From Crocinitomicaceae bacterium (GTDB lineage Bacteria; Bacteroidota; Bacteroidia; Flavobacteriales_D; Crocinitomicaceae): 33,867 nt of DNA. The notes under the pieces were generated by a model that had not been told where the DNA came from, did not search any database, and saw nothing but the letters and a program-made list of their open reading frames with translations. Of the stretch, positions 24,155 through 32,999 are shown one piece after another. The DNA lies in the NCBI GenBank assembly GCA_023254905.1, contig JALRKF010000035.1, forward strand, positions 1 through 33,867, written 5' to 3'. The first letter of the stretch is position 1, and every line of letters begins with the position of its first letter. The translations under genes and the position numbers were made by a program.

Positions 24155-24382
24155 TTAATTAAACTTTTTTACGAAATCCGAGAAATGAGAAGGTGTTGGA
24201 GTATAATCTCCGGTTTCAAAATCAGCCCTTGAATTTTTTAGTCTGCACAAATGTAATGCATAAATACGACAAATGGTATTCGCTTCTCCATTGAAGTACT
24301 TCGCATCATTCATGTACGACGTTCCATTGATTAATCCAAAAGAATCATCCTTGCTGAATAACTTGGTCTCAAAAGACCTCAC
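24155..24382 (-). CDS. Small protein (75 aa) in the cold-shock operon
   Basis: I do not recognise this protein. It starts at GTG, which overlaps the stop of the upstream 66-residue ORF (GTGA, 24382-24379), and ends 6 bases before the cold-shock gene. This tight spacing is the main evidence that it is real. The sequence is soluble, with two Cys residues in the middle (ICRIYALHLCRLKNS) and a closing HFSDFVKKFN. Function unknown; a role linked to cold or RNA handling is only suggested by context. Confidence 0.5.
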   Translation of the reverse strand: MRSFETKLFSKDDSFGLINGTSYMNDAKYFNGEANTICRIYALHLCRLKNSRADFETGDYTPTPSHFSDFVKKFN

Positions 24383-24579
24383 TGTGTAATTTGAAAGTTG
24401 TTTCTATCTAAGTAGAGTAGAAAGTTTTTAAGACTTACCTGCGACAACCTATGCTCCTCTCTCATGTATTGAATATATTTTTCAAAAACAGCCTTATTTG
24501 AGTCCTTTTTACGGTAATTTGGAACTACATAGTGGCTGTCTTTTGTTTGTCTCAATTCATTTAAAGTTCTTCTTTTCAT
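24379..24579 (-). CDS. Small basic protein (66 aa) leading the cold-shock operon
   Basis: I do not recognise this protein. It begins MKRRTLNELRQTKDSHYVVP, is basic overall, and has a likely amphipathic helix VFEKYIQYMREEHRLSQVSL. It starts with ATG and its stop overlaps the next start by 4 bases, so it appears to be translated in a chain with the 75-residue protein and the cold-shock protein. The 214-base region upstream (24580-24793) is very AT-rich and shared with the divergent lectin-like gene. Confidence 0.5.
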   Translation of the reverse strand: MKRRTLNELRQTKDSHYVVPNYRKKDSNKAVFEKYIQYMREEHRLSQVSLKNFLLYLDRNNFQITQ

Positions 24580-24603
24580 AATAACATTTTTAGTAATAGT
24601 AAA

Positions 24604-24618
24604 TAATACAATAAGTAA
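24604..24618 (-). promoter_or_regulatory. 15-base motif shared with the KAS III operon promoter
   Basis: The minus-strand sequence TTACTTATTGTATTA here is identical to plus-strand 23585-23599, which forms half of the palindrome ahead of the KAS III gene. Both copies lie within 45 bases of a start codon. Similar TTATTGTATA runs also occur at about 24740 and 24764. This may be a shared regulator site, or a chance match in AT-rich DNA. Confidence 0.3.
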
Positions 24619-24745
24619 ATATAGAACTTTTTTTCTATTTAAAAATGTACTGTTTCAATTTTTTGAGAATTACTTTTTCGCGATCAAACATGTATACAAT
24701 CGCTAATAGTAAAATCCTAATAATTAATGATTAGAATAATTATTG

Positions 24746-24753
24746 TATATTTG
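24746..24753 (+). promoter_or_regulatory. Candidate -7 box of the lectin-like gene
   Basis: TATATTTG matches TAnnTTTG and lies 40 bases before the ATG at 24794. No TTG is found at the right distance upstream, so only half of a promoter is supported. Confidence 0.4.
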
Positions 24754-24793
24754 ACTACAACCTTATTGTATAACTTACTATTACTAACGTGAA

Positions 24794-26371
24794 ATGAAGG
24801 CTCATTGTTTAGCATTTTATTTACTTCTCTGCACCTCCGTATTGAGTCAAGCTCCGTCGACAGCTGATGGAAGTTCTTCGAATGCTGGTTGTCAATCTAG
24901 CCCGCAGAGTGGATCTCAACCACAGCCTAATTTTTTTGATCAAGGAGATGGTGGAGGACCAGGTTGCTCAGGTAACGGATGGGTTCTGGAAACGGCGCAG
25001 CAATCAACAGGTACAAACAGTACTGCAAATAACACGGACGATGCTGATTGTCTTTTATTTGTAGACGATAATTCTTGTGATTTTTTCGTTTGGAATACAC
25101 CCGTTCCGATAAATGCAGCTTTCTGTGTTTCTTTTACAATACAGATGGCAGGTCCTACTTCTGACGACGGTGGATTGGCGTTTACTATGTTTAGCACCGG
25201 AGGGAGTGGTACTGGATTTGATGCGGTATATGGAAATGGTGATGACTTTCCTTGTTCAAGTCAATTAAATGGTTGCAATTCGGGTGGTGGTTCTGCTGTA
25301 GACGGCAACTTAGGTTACACACCTATATTTACAGATGCCGAAACAGGTGGCTCCGGAGCGTTAACGGTTGAGTTCGATGTTGATGATAATACTTCTGAGG
25401 GGATTCCTTCAGATGCTGATTTTAGTGGATGTGCTTCCGGACACATATCTATACACGAAGATGGTTGTAATATCAACTACCTTGCTGGAGAATGTGCGCC
25501 CAACATGAACGATGGGAATCCCCATCAAATTCAAATTTGTTGGGATCCGAATTGTGGAGATAATGGTCTCCTTACTGTCTCTATGGATGGTGTAGATGTC
25601 ACTGCATTGAATGAGGATATAACAAGTTATTTTTTAGAAGGTTGGGGTGTATCCGGTTCTACTAATGAAGTTTATTTTGCCTTCACTGGCGGATATCAAG
25701 GAAACTTCGGGGATAATGATGGGTCTACATCCTACGTTTGTGATATTTGTATGAGCTATCCTTCTTCTCCTGTGTGTGCAGTGCCCGCAGTTGCAACTAG
25801 TGCCCTTTCTGAAAATTGTGGAATATCCTTACCTGTAGAATTGTCTTTATTCAACGGAATTTTGCGGAATAGATCTATTGACCTAGATTGGATTACTCAA
25901 TCTGAGTTCCAAAATGCATATTTTGATATAGAGAGATCTTACGATGGATCAAATTGGCAACAAATTTATTCGCTACCAGGAAATGGAACAACGAATCAAG
26001 TAAGCAAGTACAATTACTCCGATATAGAATTTGATCCAACACAGAAATTAGTTTATTATCGACTTAAGCAATTTGATTACGATGGTAAATCTGCGAATTC
26101 AGAGATAATCAGCGTGAAACTAGATGCTCTAAAAGAGGAATTAGTAGTTTATCCTAATCCAGCTCGTAATCACCTCAATATTCATCAAGAGGATATATCT
26201 TCTCAAACTTTGGAGCTTTATAATGTTCTTGGAACATTGATCTTGGATAAAAATTCTTCATGCGTAAACTACTTGAGTAATTCGCATTTATTGATCGATG
26301 TTAAGGATCTCAATTCAGGAACATACCTTCTTAAGGTAGGGGATGAGAGGGGAGTAATACGTATTGATTGA
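24794..26371 (+). CDS. Secreted L-type-lectin-like protein with T9SS sorting domain
   Basis: This 525-residue protein has a signal peptide (MKAHCLAFYLLLCTSVLSQ). Residues about 45-330 resemble a legume (L-type) lectin beta-sandwich: GGLAFTMFSTGGSGTGFDAV, then LTVEFDVDDNTSEG with an acidic metal-site-like stretch, GHISIHEDG, HQIQICWDPN and LLTVSMDGVDV. It is unusually Cys- and Gly-rich. A fibronectin-III-like module follows (LPVELSLFNGILRNRSIDLDW to YYRLKQFDYDGKSANSEI). The protein ends in a type A sorting domain (VYPNPARNHLNI ... LNSGTYLLKV). It is likely exported by T9SS to the surface or medium, where it may bind glycans; the ligand is unknown. Confidence 0.85.
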   Translation: MKAHCLAFYLLLCTSVLSQAPSTADGSSSNAGCQSSPQSGSQPQPNFFDQGDGGGPGCSGNGWVLETAQQSTGTNSTANNTDDADCLLFVDDNSCDFFVWNTPVPINAAFCVSFTIQMAGPTSDDGGLAFTMFSTGGSGTGFDAVYGNGDDFPCSSQLNGCNSGGGSAVDGNLGYTPIFTDAETGGSGALTVEFDVDDNTSEGIPSDADFSGCASGHISIHEDGCNINYLAGECAPNMNDGNPHQIQICWDPNCGDNGLLTVSMDGVDVTALNEDITSYFLEGWGVSGSTNEVYFAFTGGYQGNFGDNDGSTSYVCDICMSYPSSPVCAVPAVATSALSENCGISLPVELSLFNGILRNRSIDLDWITQSEFQNAYFDIERSYDGSNWQQIYSLPGNGTTNQVSKYNYSDIEFDPTQKLVYYRLKQFDYDGKSANSEIISVKLDALKEELVVYPNPARNHLNIHQEDISSQTLELYNVLGTLILDKNSSCVNYLSNSHLLIDVKDLNSGTYLLKVGDERGVIRID

Positions 26372-26400
26372 TTCTTGAATTTAGAAATATATTTGACTAA

Positions 26401-26435
26401 AAGAAAGAGGAGCATTTGCTCCTCTTTCTTTTTTT
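26401..26435 (+). terminator. Strong rho-independent terminator
   Basis: A perfect 13-bp stem (26401-26413 with 26418-26430) encloses a 4-base loop (ATTT) and has a GGAGC/GCTCC core. A T run extends to 26435. It ends the lectin-like gene. The A residues before the stem (26398-26402) give it partial activity toward the minus-strand operon that ends at 26493. Confidence 0.93.
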
Positions 26436-26492
26436 AATGAAACCGGGTCCTTACCTAATTTTACAAAAGCTAGTGTAACCAAACTACAGTTA

Positions 26493-27539
<1,047 letters not shown>

Positions 27540-28103
27540 TTATTTTGCTAACCAAGAACCTCCAACGGCCAATACGTTATCTAATTCTAAGTACTCTTTG
27601 TAATTTGCTTCTGATATACCTCCTGTTGGGCAGAATTTTATATTTCTAAAAATTGATCCGTAAGCTTTGAGCGCCTCTGAACCACCAAATAAATCTGCAG
27701 GGAAGAATTTAAAGAATTCCCACCCGATTTCAATACCCCTGATGATCTCACTTGGTGTTGATACTCCTGTTATGAAGGGTATTCCGCTAAAGTCCAGAAG
27801 TTGAATCATTCCAGTGGTAAGACCAGGACTCACCATGAAATCTACCCTAAGATCAATACTCTTCTGAATTTGTTCCGCATTGATTATGGTGCCAACTCCA
27901 ACCTTAAATTCATCTCCGTATTTTTGCTTGAATAATTTTATTGCTTCCCACGCAAATTCAGTCCTGAGGGTAATTTCAATCACCGATATATTTTTGGATT
28001 TTAATTTTTCGTAGATCTGCACTAACTCCACCTCATCCGAAATTGTAACTACCGGTATTAACGGATTTTCCTTAAGTATTTTTTCAATATTATTTTGAAT
28101 CAT
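27540..28103 (-). CDS. eda: KDPG aldolase (2-dehydro-3-deoxyphosphogluconate aldolase)
   Basis: This class I aldolase cleaves 2-keto-3-deoxy-6-phosphogluconate to pyruvate and glyceraldehyde 3-phosphate. Signature residues are E43 in EITLRT, the GVGTI phosphate/substrate strand, VSPG, the Schiff-base K132 in FFKFFPAD, and CPTGGI for phosphate binding. The 187 residues end right after AVGGSWLAK. Typical homologues are about 205-215 residues and continue into a final helix, so this one lacks ~20-25 residues at the C-terminus. The core barrel and all catalytic residues remain. It starts 12 bases after the edd stop. Confidence 0.93.
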   Translation of the reverse strand: MIQNNIEKILKENPLIPVVTISDEVELVQIYEKLKSKNISVIEITLRTEFAWEAIKLFKQKYGDEFKVGVGTIINAEQIQKSIDLRVDFMVSPGLTTGMIQLLDFSGIPFITGVSTPSEIIRGIEIGWEFFKFFPADLFGGSEALKAYGSIFRNIKFCPTGGISEANYKEYLELDNVLAVGGSWLAK

Positions 28104-28115
28104 AACTATAATGGT

Positions 28116-29921
28116 TTAGAGGAAACCAGCTCCTTCGTCACTTTTCGACAAAAGGTTTCTTAGGTTATTAAACAGAGAGATTCCATGCGTTGATGTATCA
28201 TAGCACACAGATCTTTCTGGTCTGGTTGTCAGATCATCTGCAGCAGAACATCTTAGTGTTCCTGTTTTCGCATCAATAAGGATGCTATCTCCTGTTTTAA
28301 TTTTTCCAATTAATCCGCCATCTGCTGCTTCTGGCGTTAAATGAATTGCTGCGGGAACTTTTCCTGAGGCACCTGACATTCTTCCATCGGTTACAAGAGC
28401 AACTTTATATCCTCTTTTTTGCAGGATTGTAAGTGTTGGTGTCAATTTATGGAGTTCTGGCATTCCTTTTTGCTTTGGTCCCTGAAAAGGTATAACCGCT
28501 ATAAAATCGCGCTCAAGCTCTCCATTTTTGTAAGCAGTTATTAAATCGTTCTGATCATCAAAAACAATAGCTTCAGCCTCAATGGTATGGTGTTGCTCAT
28601 CCACTGCAGAGGTTTTTATGATTGCAGATCCTAGATTACCATGAAGAACTTTGAGTCCACCGCTATTTTTAAATGGGTTTGAAACAGGGCGAATTATATT
28701 TTCATTTAATGTTTTCTGTGTTCCATCTACGTAGGTAATCTGTCCATCGATTAATTTAGGCTCACTCGTATACAAATCAAGACCAAACCCAGCAACTGTT
28801 TGCACATCTGGATGGAGTAATCCATTTTCTAAAAGTGTGTGGATAACAAAGGACATACCTCCCGAGGCATGGAAGTGGTTGATATCTGCAGCACCATTCG
28901 GATAAACTTTACAAATACTTGGAATCAAATCGGAAAGCTCTGAGAAATCATCCCACGTTATTTTAATACCAGCCGCTTTTGCAATCGCAGGTAGGTGTAG
29001 CGTATGGTTTGTCGACCCTCCTGTAGCCAATAGCCCAATAATACCATTCACGATAGTTTTCTCAGACACCATGAAACCTAGTGATTTCTGTACATCTCCT
29101 GATCTTATGTTTTCCAGAAGCAAACGAATTGCTTCTTTGTTCAATGCGGATCGTAGAGCAGTACCTGGATTTACAAAACTTGATCCCGGCAGCTGCAATC
29201 CCATGATCTCTACAAGCATTTGATTTGAGTTTGCCGTTCCATAAAAAGTACAAGTGCCTGGGGAATGGTATGAATCTGATTCGCCTTTCAAAAGTTCTTC
29301 TCTCGAGATTTTTCCTTCTGCAAACTCTCTACGTATTCTTGCTTTTTCTTCATTCGGAATACCAGATTCCATTGGTCCTCCCGGGATGAAGATAGAGGGG
29401 AGGTGACCAAATGAGAGATTACCGATTAACATGCCAGGAACAATTTTATCACATATTCCAAGGTTAGCAGAACCATCAAACATGTCATGTGATAGGCCAA
29501 TTGCCGTTGAAAGAGCAATTACATCTCGGCTCATAAGAGACAAATCCATTCCTGGTTGTCCTTGCGTTACGCCATCACACATTGCGGGAACTCCACCAGC
29601 AACCTGAAGTGTAGCATTATATTCATTCGCATAATTTCGAAGCTCTTTTGGATAATCTTCATAGGTTTTATGGGCTGAGAGCATGTCGTTATATGCTGTT
29701 TGAAGACCAATGTTGGGTTCTCTTCCCTCCGCTATACTTTTTTTATCTCCCGGACCACAGCTTGCAAATCCATGTGCAAGATTTCCGCAACTCAACTTAT
29801 TCCGAATAATACTAGAGTCAAAGTTCTTTTTGGTAATTTCAAGATATGCAGATCGAGAATCTACACTTCTTTCTGTTATCCTGTTGGTAATTTCCTCTAT
29901 TTTACTATTGATCTTAGGCAT
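28116..29921 (-). CDS. edd: 6-Phosphogluconate dehydratase
   Basis: This 601-residue IlvD/Edd-family iron-sulfur enzyme converts 6-phosphogluconate to KDPG. I choose the ATG at 29921 over the TTG at 29933; the ATG overlaps the pgl stop by 8 bases. Candidate cluster cysteines (ATG numbering) are C55 in HGFASCGPGDKK, C157 in LGICDKIVPG and C224 in PGTCTFYGTANSNQ. LATGGSTNHTLHLPAIAKAAG and VTDGRMSGASGKVPAAIHL are further family marks. The latter, with its substrate-phosphate-binding residues, separates Edd/IlvD from other dehydratases. The length and the neighbours zwf, pgl and eda favour Edd over dihydroxy-acid dehydratase. Confidence 0.95.
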   Translation of the reverse strand: MPKINSKIEEITNRITERSVDSRSAYLEITKKNFDSSIIRNKLSCGNLAHGFASCGPGDKKSIAEGREPNIGLQTAYNDMLSAHKTYEDYPKELRNYANEYNATLQVAGGVPAMCDGVTQGQPGMDLSLMSRDVIALSTAIGLSHDMFDGSANLGICDKIVPGMLIGNLSFGHLPSIFIPGGPMESGIPNEEKARIRREFAEGKISREELLKGESDSYHSPGTCTFYGTANSNQMLVEIMGLQLPGSSFVNPGTALRSALNKEAIRLLLENIRSGDVQKSLGFMVSEKTIVNGIIGLLATGGSTNHTLHLPAIAKAAGIKITWDDFSELSDLIPSICKVYPNGAADINHFHASGGMSFVIHTLLENGLLHPDVQTVAGFGLDLYTSEPKLIDGQITYVDGTQKTLNENIIRPVSNPFKNSGGLKVLHGNLGSAIIKTSAVDEQHHTIEAEAIVFDDQNDLITAYKNGELERDFIAVIPFQGPKQKGMPELHKLTPTLTILQKRGYKVALVTDGRMSGASGKVPAAIHLTPEAADGGLIGKIKTGDSILIDAKTGTLRCSAADDLTTRPERSVCYDTSTHGISLFNNLRNLLSKSDEGAGFL

Positions 29922-30564
29922 AATAGATCTCAATATCTTTTCTTTCTCTCAATAATTTATGGATGGGAAGATTAAGCTCGTTGTTTGTCAAAATGCGTAG
30001 CTTTTCCTCGCCAAAGATGAGAAGGAAAATACGTTTTGCTTTTGTCAGTAAACTTTTACTGCATGTAATCCTTCTCATTGGAAGATTAGGTGCATTTGTA
30101 TTGAATAAATTATCCTCGTCAATCTCCATGACTAAGTCAGAGTTAGGATCATCCGGAAAAAGACTAGCAGTGTGCCCGTCTGCACCCATCCCGAGAACTA
30201 CCACGTCGAGTTTTTCACAAAATACTTTATAGTGTTCTCTTGCAATCATAATATTGTCCACATGATCGGTCTCGTTATGGACCATGCCAACGATGTTTTT
30301 CGAATTGGAAAAAAGGTCTCTAACTAGTCGTTCATTACTATGCTCACTCGTAGTTGGTACAAAGCGTTCATCAACAAGTCCTATGGTGGTTTTACTGAAC
30401 GCATCGTAGTTTTCATTTAGATCTTTGTACAATGGTCCAGGTGTACTCCCACCAGAGAGCAGTAAGGTCGAATGTCTTGATTCCTCATTCTCTTTTCGTA
30501 AAGCATCAACGATTTCCTTTCTTAACTTTTTTACGGCCTCTTCTTTGCTATCAAATTTATTCAT
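29914..30564 (-). CDS. pgl: 6-Phosphogluconolactonase
   Basis: This 216-residue DevB/SOL-type lactonase hydrolyses 6-phosphogluconolactone to 6-phosphogluconate. Diagnostic segments are LLLSGGSTPGPLY (34-46), IGLVDERFVPTTSEHSNERL (61-80) and VVVLGMGADGHTASLFPDD (121-139). The last includes the catalytic GxDGHTASLFP-type motif. It starts 2 bases after the zwf stop and overlaps the edd start, so the three are translated as a unit. It supplies the substrate for edd. Confidence 0.94.
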   Translation of the reverse strand: MNKFDSKEEAVKKLRKEIVDALRKENEESRHSTLLLSGGSTPGPLYKDLNENYDAFSKTTIGLVDERFVPTTSEHSNERLVRDLFSNSKNIVGMVHNETDHVDNIMIAREHYKVFCEKLDVVVLGMGADGHTASLFPDDPNSDLVMEIDEDNLFNTNAPNLPMRRITCSKSLLTKAKRIFLLIFGEEKLRILTNNELNLPIHKLLRERKDIEIYYA

Positions 30565-30566
30565 GA

Positions 30567-32006
30567 TTACTTAGTTTGCCATTTAGTTCCCTCCTCTAGG
30601 ATTTCATCTCCAGGCCCCCAGCCCCCCGATTCATATAATTTGATTGGAACCTGTTTTTTCCAGATCCTTGTTATACTTTCTATCCATTTCCAAGCTGCTT
30701 CTAATTCGTCTTTCCTCATGAAGAGTGTTTGATTTCCTCTCAGAATATCAATTATTAATCTCTCGTATGCATCTGGCATGCGGTTATCGAAAGAGTCCAC
30801 AAAATCTAACTTTAATGAGATCGGTTGAAATCTGTATCCACCAGGTCCTGGCACCTTGCTGAGTTGAACTAATTCTATTCTTTCTTCAGGTTGAAGACGT
30901 ATGATCAGTTTATTACTCAATGGAAACTTTGAGTCGGGAAAAATGCTGTGTGGCATTTCTTTGAAATTAAGAACAATATCGGAATACCTCTTTTTCATTC
31001 GCTTACCTGTTCTTAGGTAAATAGGAACATTTTTCCATCGCCAATTGTCAATATATGTCTTTAATGCAACGAATGTTTCAGTTTCTGATTCGTACCTCTC
31101 AATATCCTCTAAGTATGAATTTAATTGATCGTTATTTACTGTACCGCGCGTATACTGACCACGCACTACATGTTCCGCTATGGAGGATTTATCCATTGGT
31201 CTTAGGGATTGCAGTACCTTGAGCTTTTCGTTCCGAACTGCGTCGGGATCAAGAGTTGCAGGAGGTTCCATCGCAACTAGGCAAAGCAACTGAAGGAGAT
31301 GATTTTGAACCATATCAAGTAAAGCCCCTGTGTCATCATAATACCCGGCTCTTTTTTCGACGCCCAAACTCTCTGCCACGGTAATCTGAATACTTTCTAC
31401 ATTTTCAGCATTCCATGCCCTCTCGAATAGGTGATTTGCAAATCTCAACACCATTAAGTTTTGAACAGTCTCTTTACCCAAGTAGTGGTCGATTCTGAAA
31501 ATTTGCTTTTCCTTAAAGTATGAGGAAATAAGATCGTTTATTGCTGTGCTTGACTCCAAATCATGACCCAGGGGTTTTTCTAAAACTACCTTGGATAAGT
31601 CGTTGATTAGATTTGCTTGTCCAAGACAAGAACAAATTTCGCCAAAAGCCGAAGAGGGCACGGAGAAGTAATACACATTTTGTCTGTTCGGGTTCCTTTG
31701 GATTATTTCGGTCAATTTGCCATACTCCTCAGGTGTATGCTTTGGAATATTTGCTAATTCAAAGTTTTCGAAAAATGCTTTCTTTTTCTCTGCAGTCGCA
31801 GTTTTAGGAAGATACTCATCGACAAGATCAATGAATGTTCGCAAATCACTCATTTTTCTCGAAACGGGAATCACTGTAAAGGGAAGCTTTAATTGATTCT
31901 CCGTAAATCGAAAATAAAGTGCAGGTATTATTTTTCTTTTGGAAAGATCACCATCTCCACCAAAAATAATAATGTTAAATGGGTCTATTTTTGTTCTGGT
32001 TGCCAC
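30567..32006 (-). CDS. zwf: Glucose-6-phosphate 1-dehydrogenase
   Basis: This 479-residue enzyme oxidises glucose 6-phosphate to the lactone. It has the dinucleotide loop FGGDGDLSKRK (15-25), EKPLG (143-147), the substrate motif RIDHYLGKE with D173/H174 (171-179), and catalytic H236 in MVQNHLLQL. The near-C-terminal GGWGPGDEILE is also typical. GGDGDL replaces the common GATGDL but keeps the GxxGDL pattern. It begins at GTG, with no ATG closer and the family start MATRTKIDPFNIIIFGG fully retained. It is the first gene of the operon behind the candidate promoter and palindrome upstream. No gnd gene is seen here, so 6-phosphogluconate appears committed to Entner-Doudoroff within this locus. Confidence 0.96.
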   Translation of the reverse strand: MATRTKIDPFNIIIFGGDGDLSKRKIIPALYFRFTENQLKLPFTVIPVSRKMSDLRTFIDLVDEYLPKTATAEKKKAFFENFELANIPKHTPEEYGKLTEIIQRNPNRQNVYYFSVPSSAFGEICSCLGQANLINDLSKVVLEKPLGHDLESSTAINDLISSYFKEKQIFRIDHYLGKETVQNLMVLRFANHLFERAWNAENVESIQITVAESLGVEKRAGYYDDTGALLDMVQNHLLQLLCLVAMEPPATLDPDAVRNEKLKVLQSLRPMDKSSIAEHVVRGQYTRGTVNNDQLNSYLEDIERYESETETFVALKTYIDNWRWKNVPIYLRTGKRMKKRYSDIVLNFKEMPHSIFPDSKFPLSNKLIIRLQPEERIELVQLSKVPGPGGYRFQPISLKLDFVDSFDNRMPDAYERLIIDILRGNQTLFMRKDELEAAWKWIESITRIWKKQVPIKLYESGGWGPGDEILEEGTKWQTK

Positions 32007-32007
32007 T

Positions 32008-32023
32008 ACTAATTGTAATTAGT
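32008..32023 (-). promoter_or_regulatory. Palindrome overlapping the start of the zwf-pgl-edd-eda-gap transcript
   Basis: ACTAATT-GT-AATTAGT is a perfect 7-2-7 inverted repeat. It lies between the zwf start codon (32006) and a minus-strand -7 box, TACATTTG (32033-32026). It therefore covers the likely transcription start, as expected for a repressor operator. A sugar-responsive regulator is plausible but none is encoded in the window. Confidence 0.45.
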
Positions 32024-32025
32024 AC

Positions 32026-32033
32026 CAAATGTA
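32026..32033 (-). promoter_or_regulatory. Candidate -7 box of the Entner-Doudoroff operon
   Basis: TACATTTG on the minus strand matches TAnnTTTG and lies 20 bases ahead of the GTG start of zwf. No TTG at the expected spacing is seen upstream. Confidence 0.45.
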
Positions 32034-32077
32034 CAAAATACTTTTGGTATGTTTTACATTAAGTATTATTTTTTTCA

Positions 32078-32085
32078 TATATTTG
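32078..32085 (+). promoter_or_regulatory. Candidate -7 box of the sugar kinase-SusC operon
   Basis: TATATTTG matches TAnnTTTG and lies 22 bases before the ATG at 32108. The upstream element is not recognisable. It shares a 101-base divergent control region with the zwf operon. Confidence 0.45.
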
Positions 32086-32107
32086 TGTTAACTCAAAGTT
32101 ACTATTT

Positions 32108-32989
32108 ATGATAATCATTGTTGAAAGTGGATCTACGAAGGCCGACTGGATGCTCATAAAAGACGGAAACGCAGTTCCATACAACACGAAAGGCTTTAAT
32201 CCCTTCTTTCACGGAAAAGAAGACATTCTTCTTGAATTGAACGATCATTTGGAATTAGATCTCATCAAAGAACAAGTTACTCAAATTCATTTTTATGGTG
32301 CCGGATGCTCATCACCTGAATTAAATGAACGTATTAGAGTAGGTTTAAATGCCTTCTTTGTTAATGCAGAAATCAGTGTAGGTCATGATTTATTGGCATG
32401 TGCACTGTCTCTATACGAGGGTAGGCCTCTAATCGCCTCTATCTTGGGAACGGGATCAAACTCTTGCTACTATGATAGCATTGGTCTAAAGGAAGTTGTA
32501 CCGGCGCTTGGTTATATTTTGGGTGATGAGGGTAGTGGAAGTTATTTTGGTAAGCGACTTCTTGCTGATTTTCTTTACAACAGATTACCTGATGTAATGT
32601 CAAAAGAGTTCACGAACAAAGGCCTAAGCAAAGAAAAAATTGTTGAAAATGTTTATATGAAGTCAGATGCGAATGTTTATATAGCATCTTTCATGCCGAC
32701 ATTGATAAAAAACAAAGATCTTGACTATTGTCAAAACCTTATTCGAAAAGGATTCCGAGATTTCATAAATGTCCACGTTAAGTGTTTCCAAAATTATAAC
32801 AACGCAGAAGTATCCTTCGTTGGCTCTGTTGCGAGTCTTCTCAAGGAGGAACTTCAATCAGTATGTTTGGAGGAAGACGTAACCTTCGGGAAAGTGGTAA
32901 GGAGGCCGCTTGAAAATCTAGTAAAATACCATCAGGGCAATACCCTAGCTAAAACCGAAGAACTAACAATTAAAGTGAATAAAAATTAA
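32108..32989 (+). CDS. BadF/BadG-type sugar kinase (N-acetylglucosamine kinase-like)
   Basis: This 293-residue protein has the ASKHA (actin-like ATPase) fold. Its phosphate-1 loop is VESGSTKADW near the N-terminus, the phosphate-2 loop is ASILGTGSNSCYYD, and GYILGDEGSGSYFGKRLL is the connecting and adenosine-side segment. In Bacteroidota this ~285-residue branch is commonly annotated as N-acetylglucosamine kinase. The true hexose or amino-sugar substrate cannot be told from sequence. It is followed after 10 bases by a SusC-like gene and lies divergent from zwf. This suggests it phosphorylates an imported sugar that then enters the Entner-Doudoroff route. Confidence 0.82.
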   Translation: MIIIVESGSTKADWMLIKDGNAVPYNTKGFNPFFHGKEDILLELNDHLELDLIKEQVTQIHFYGAGCSSPELNERIRVGLNAFFVNAEISVGHDLLACALSLYEGRPLIASILGTGSNSCYYDSIGLKEVVPALGYILGDEGSGSYFGKRLLADFLYNRLPDVMSKEFTNKGLSKEKIVENVYMKSDANVYIASFMPTLIKNKDLDYCQNLIRKGFRDFINVHVKCFQNYNNAEVSFVGSVASLLKEELQSVCLEEDVTFGKVVRRPLENLVKYHQGNTLAKTEELTIKVNKN

Positions 32990-32999
32990 TTCTTATACC

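Noticed and set aside
29931-29933. TTG start for edd
   Set aside because: The ATG four codons downstream gives the usual short overlap with pgl.
29700-29975. Plus-strand ORFs opposite edd and pgl
   Set aside because: They are antisense to strongly conserved enzymes, with no promoter or family match.
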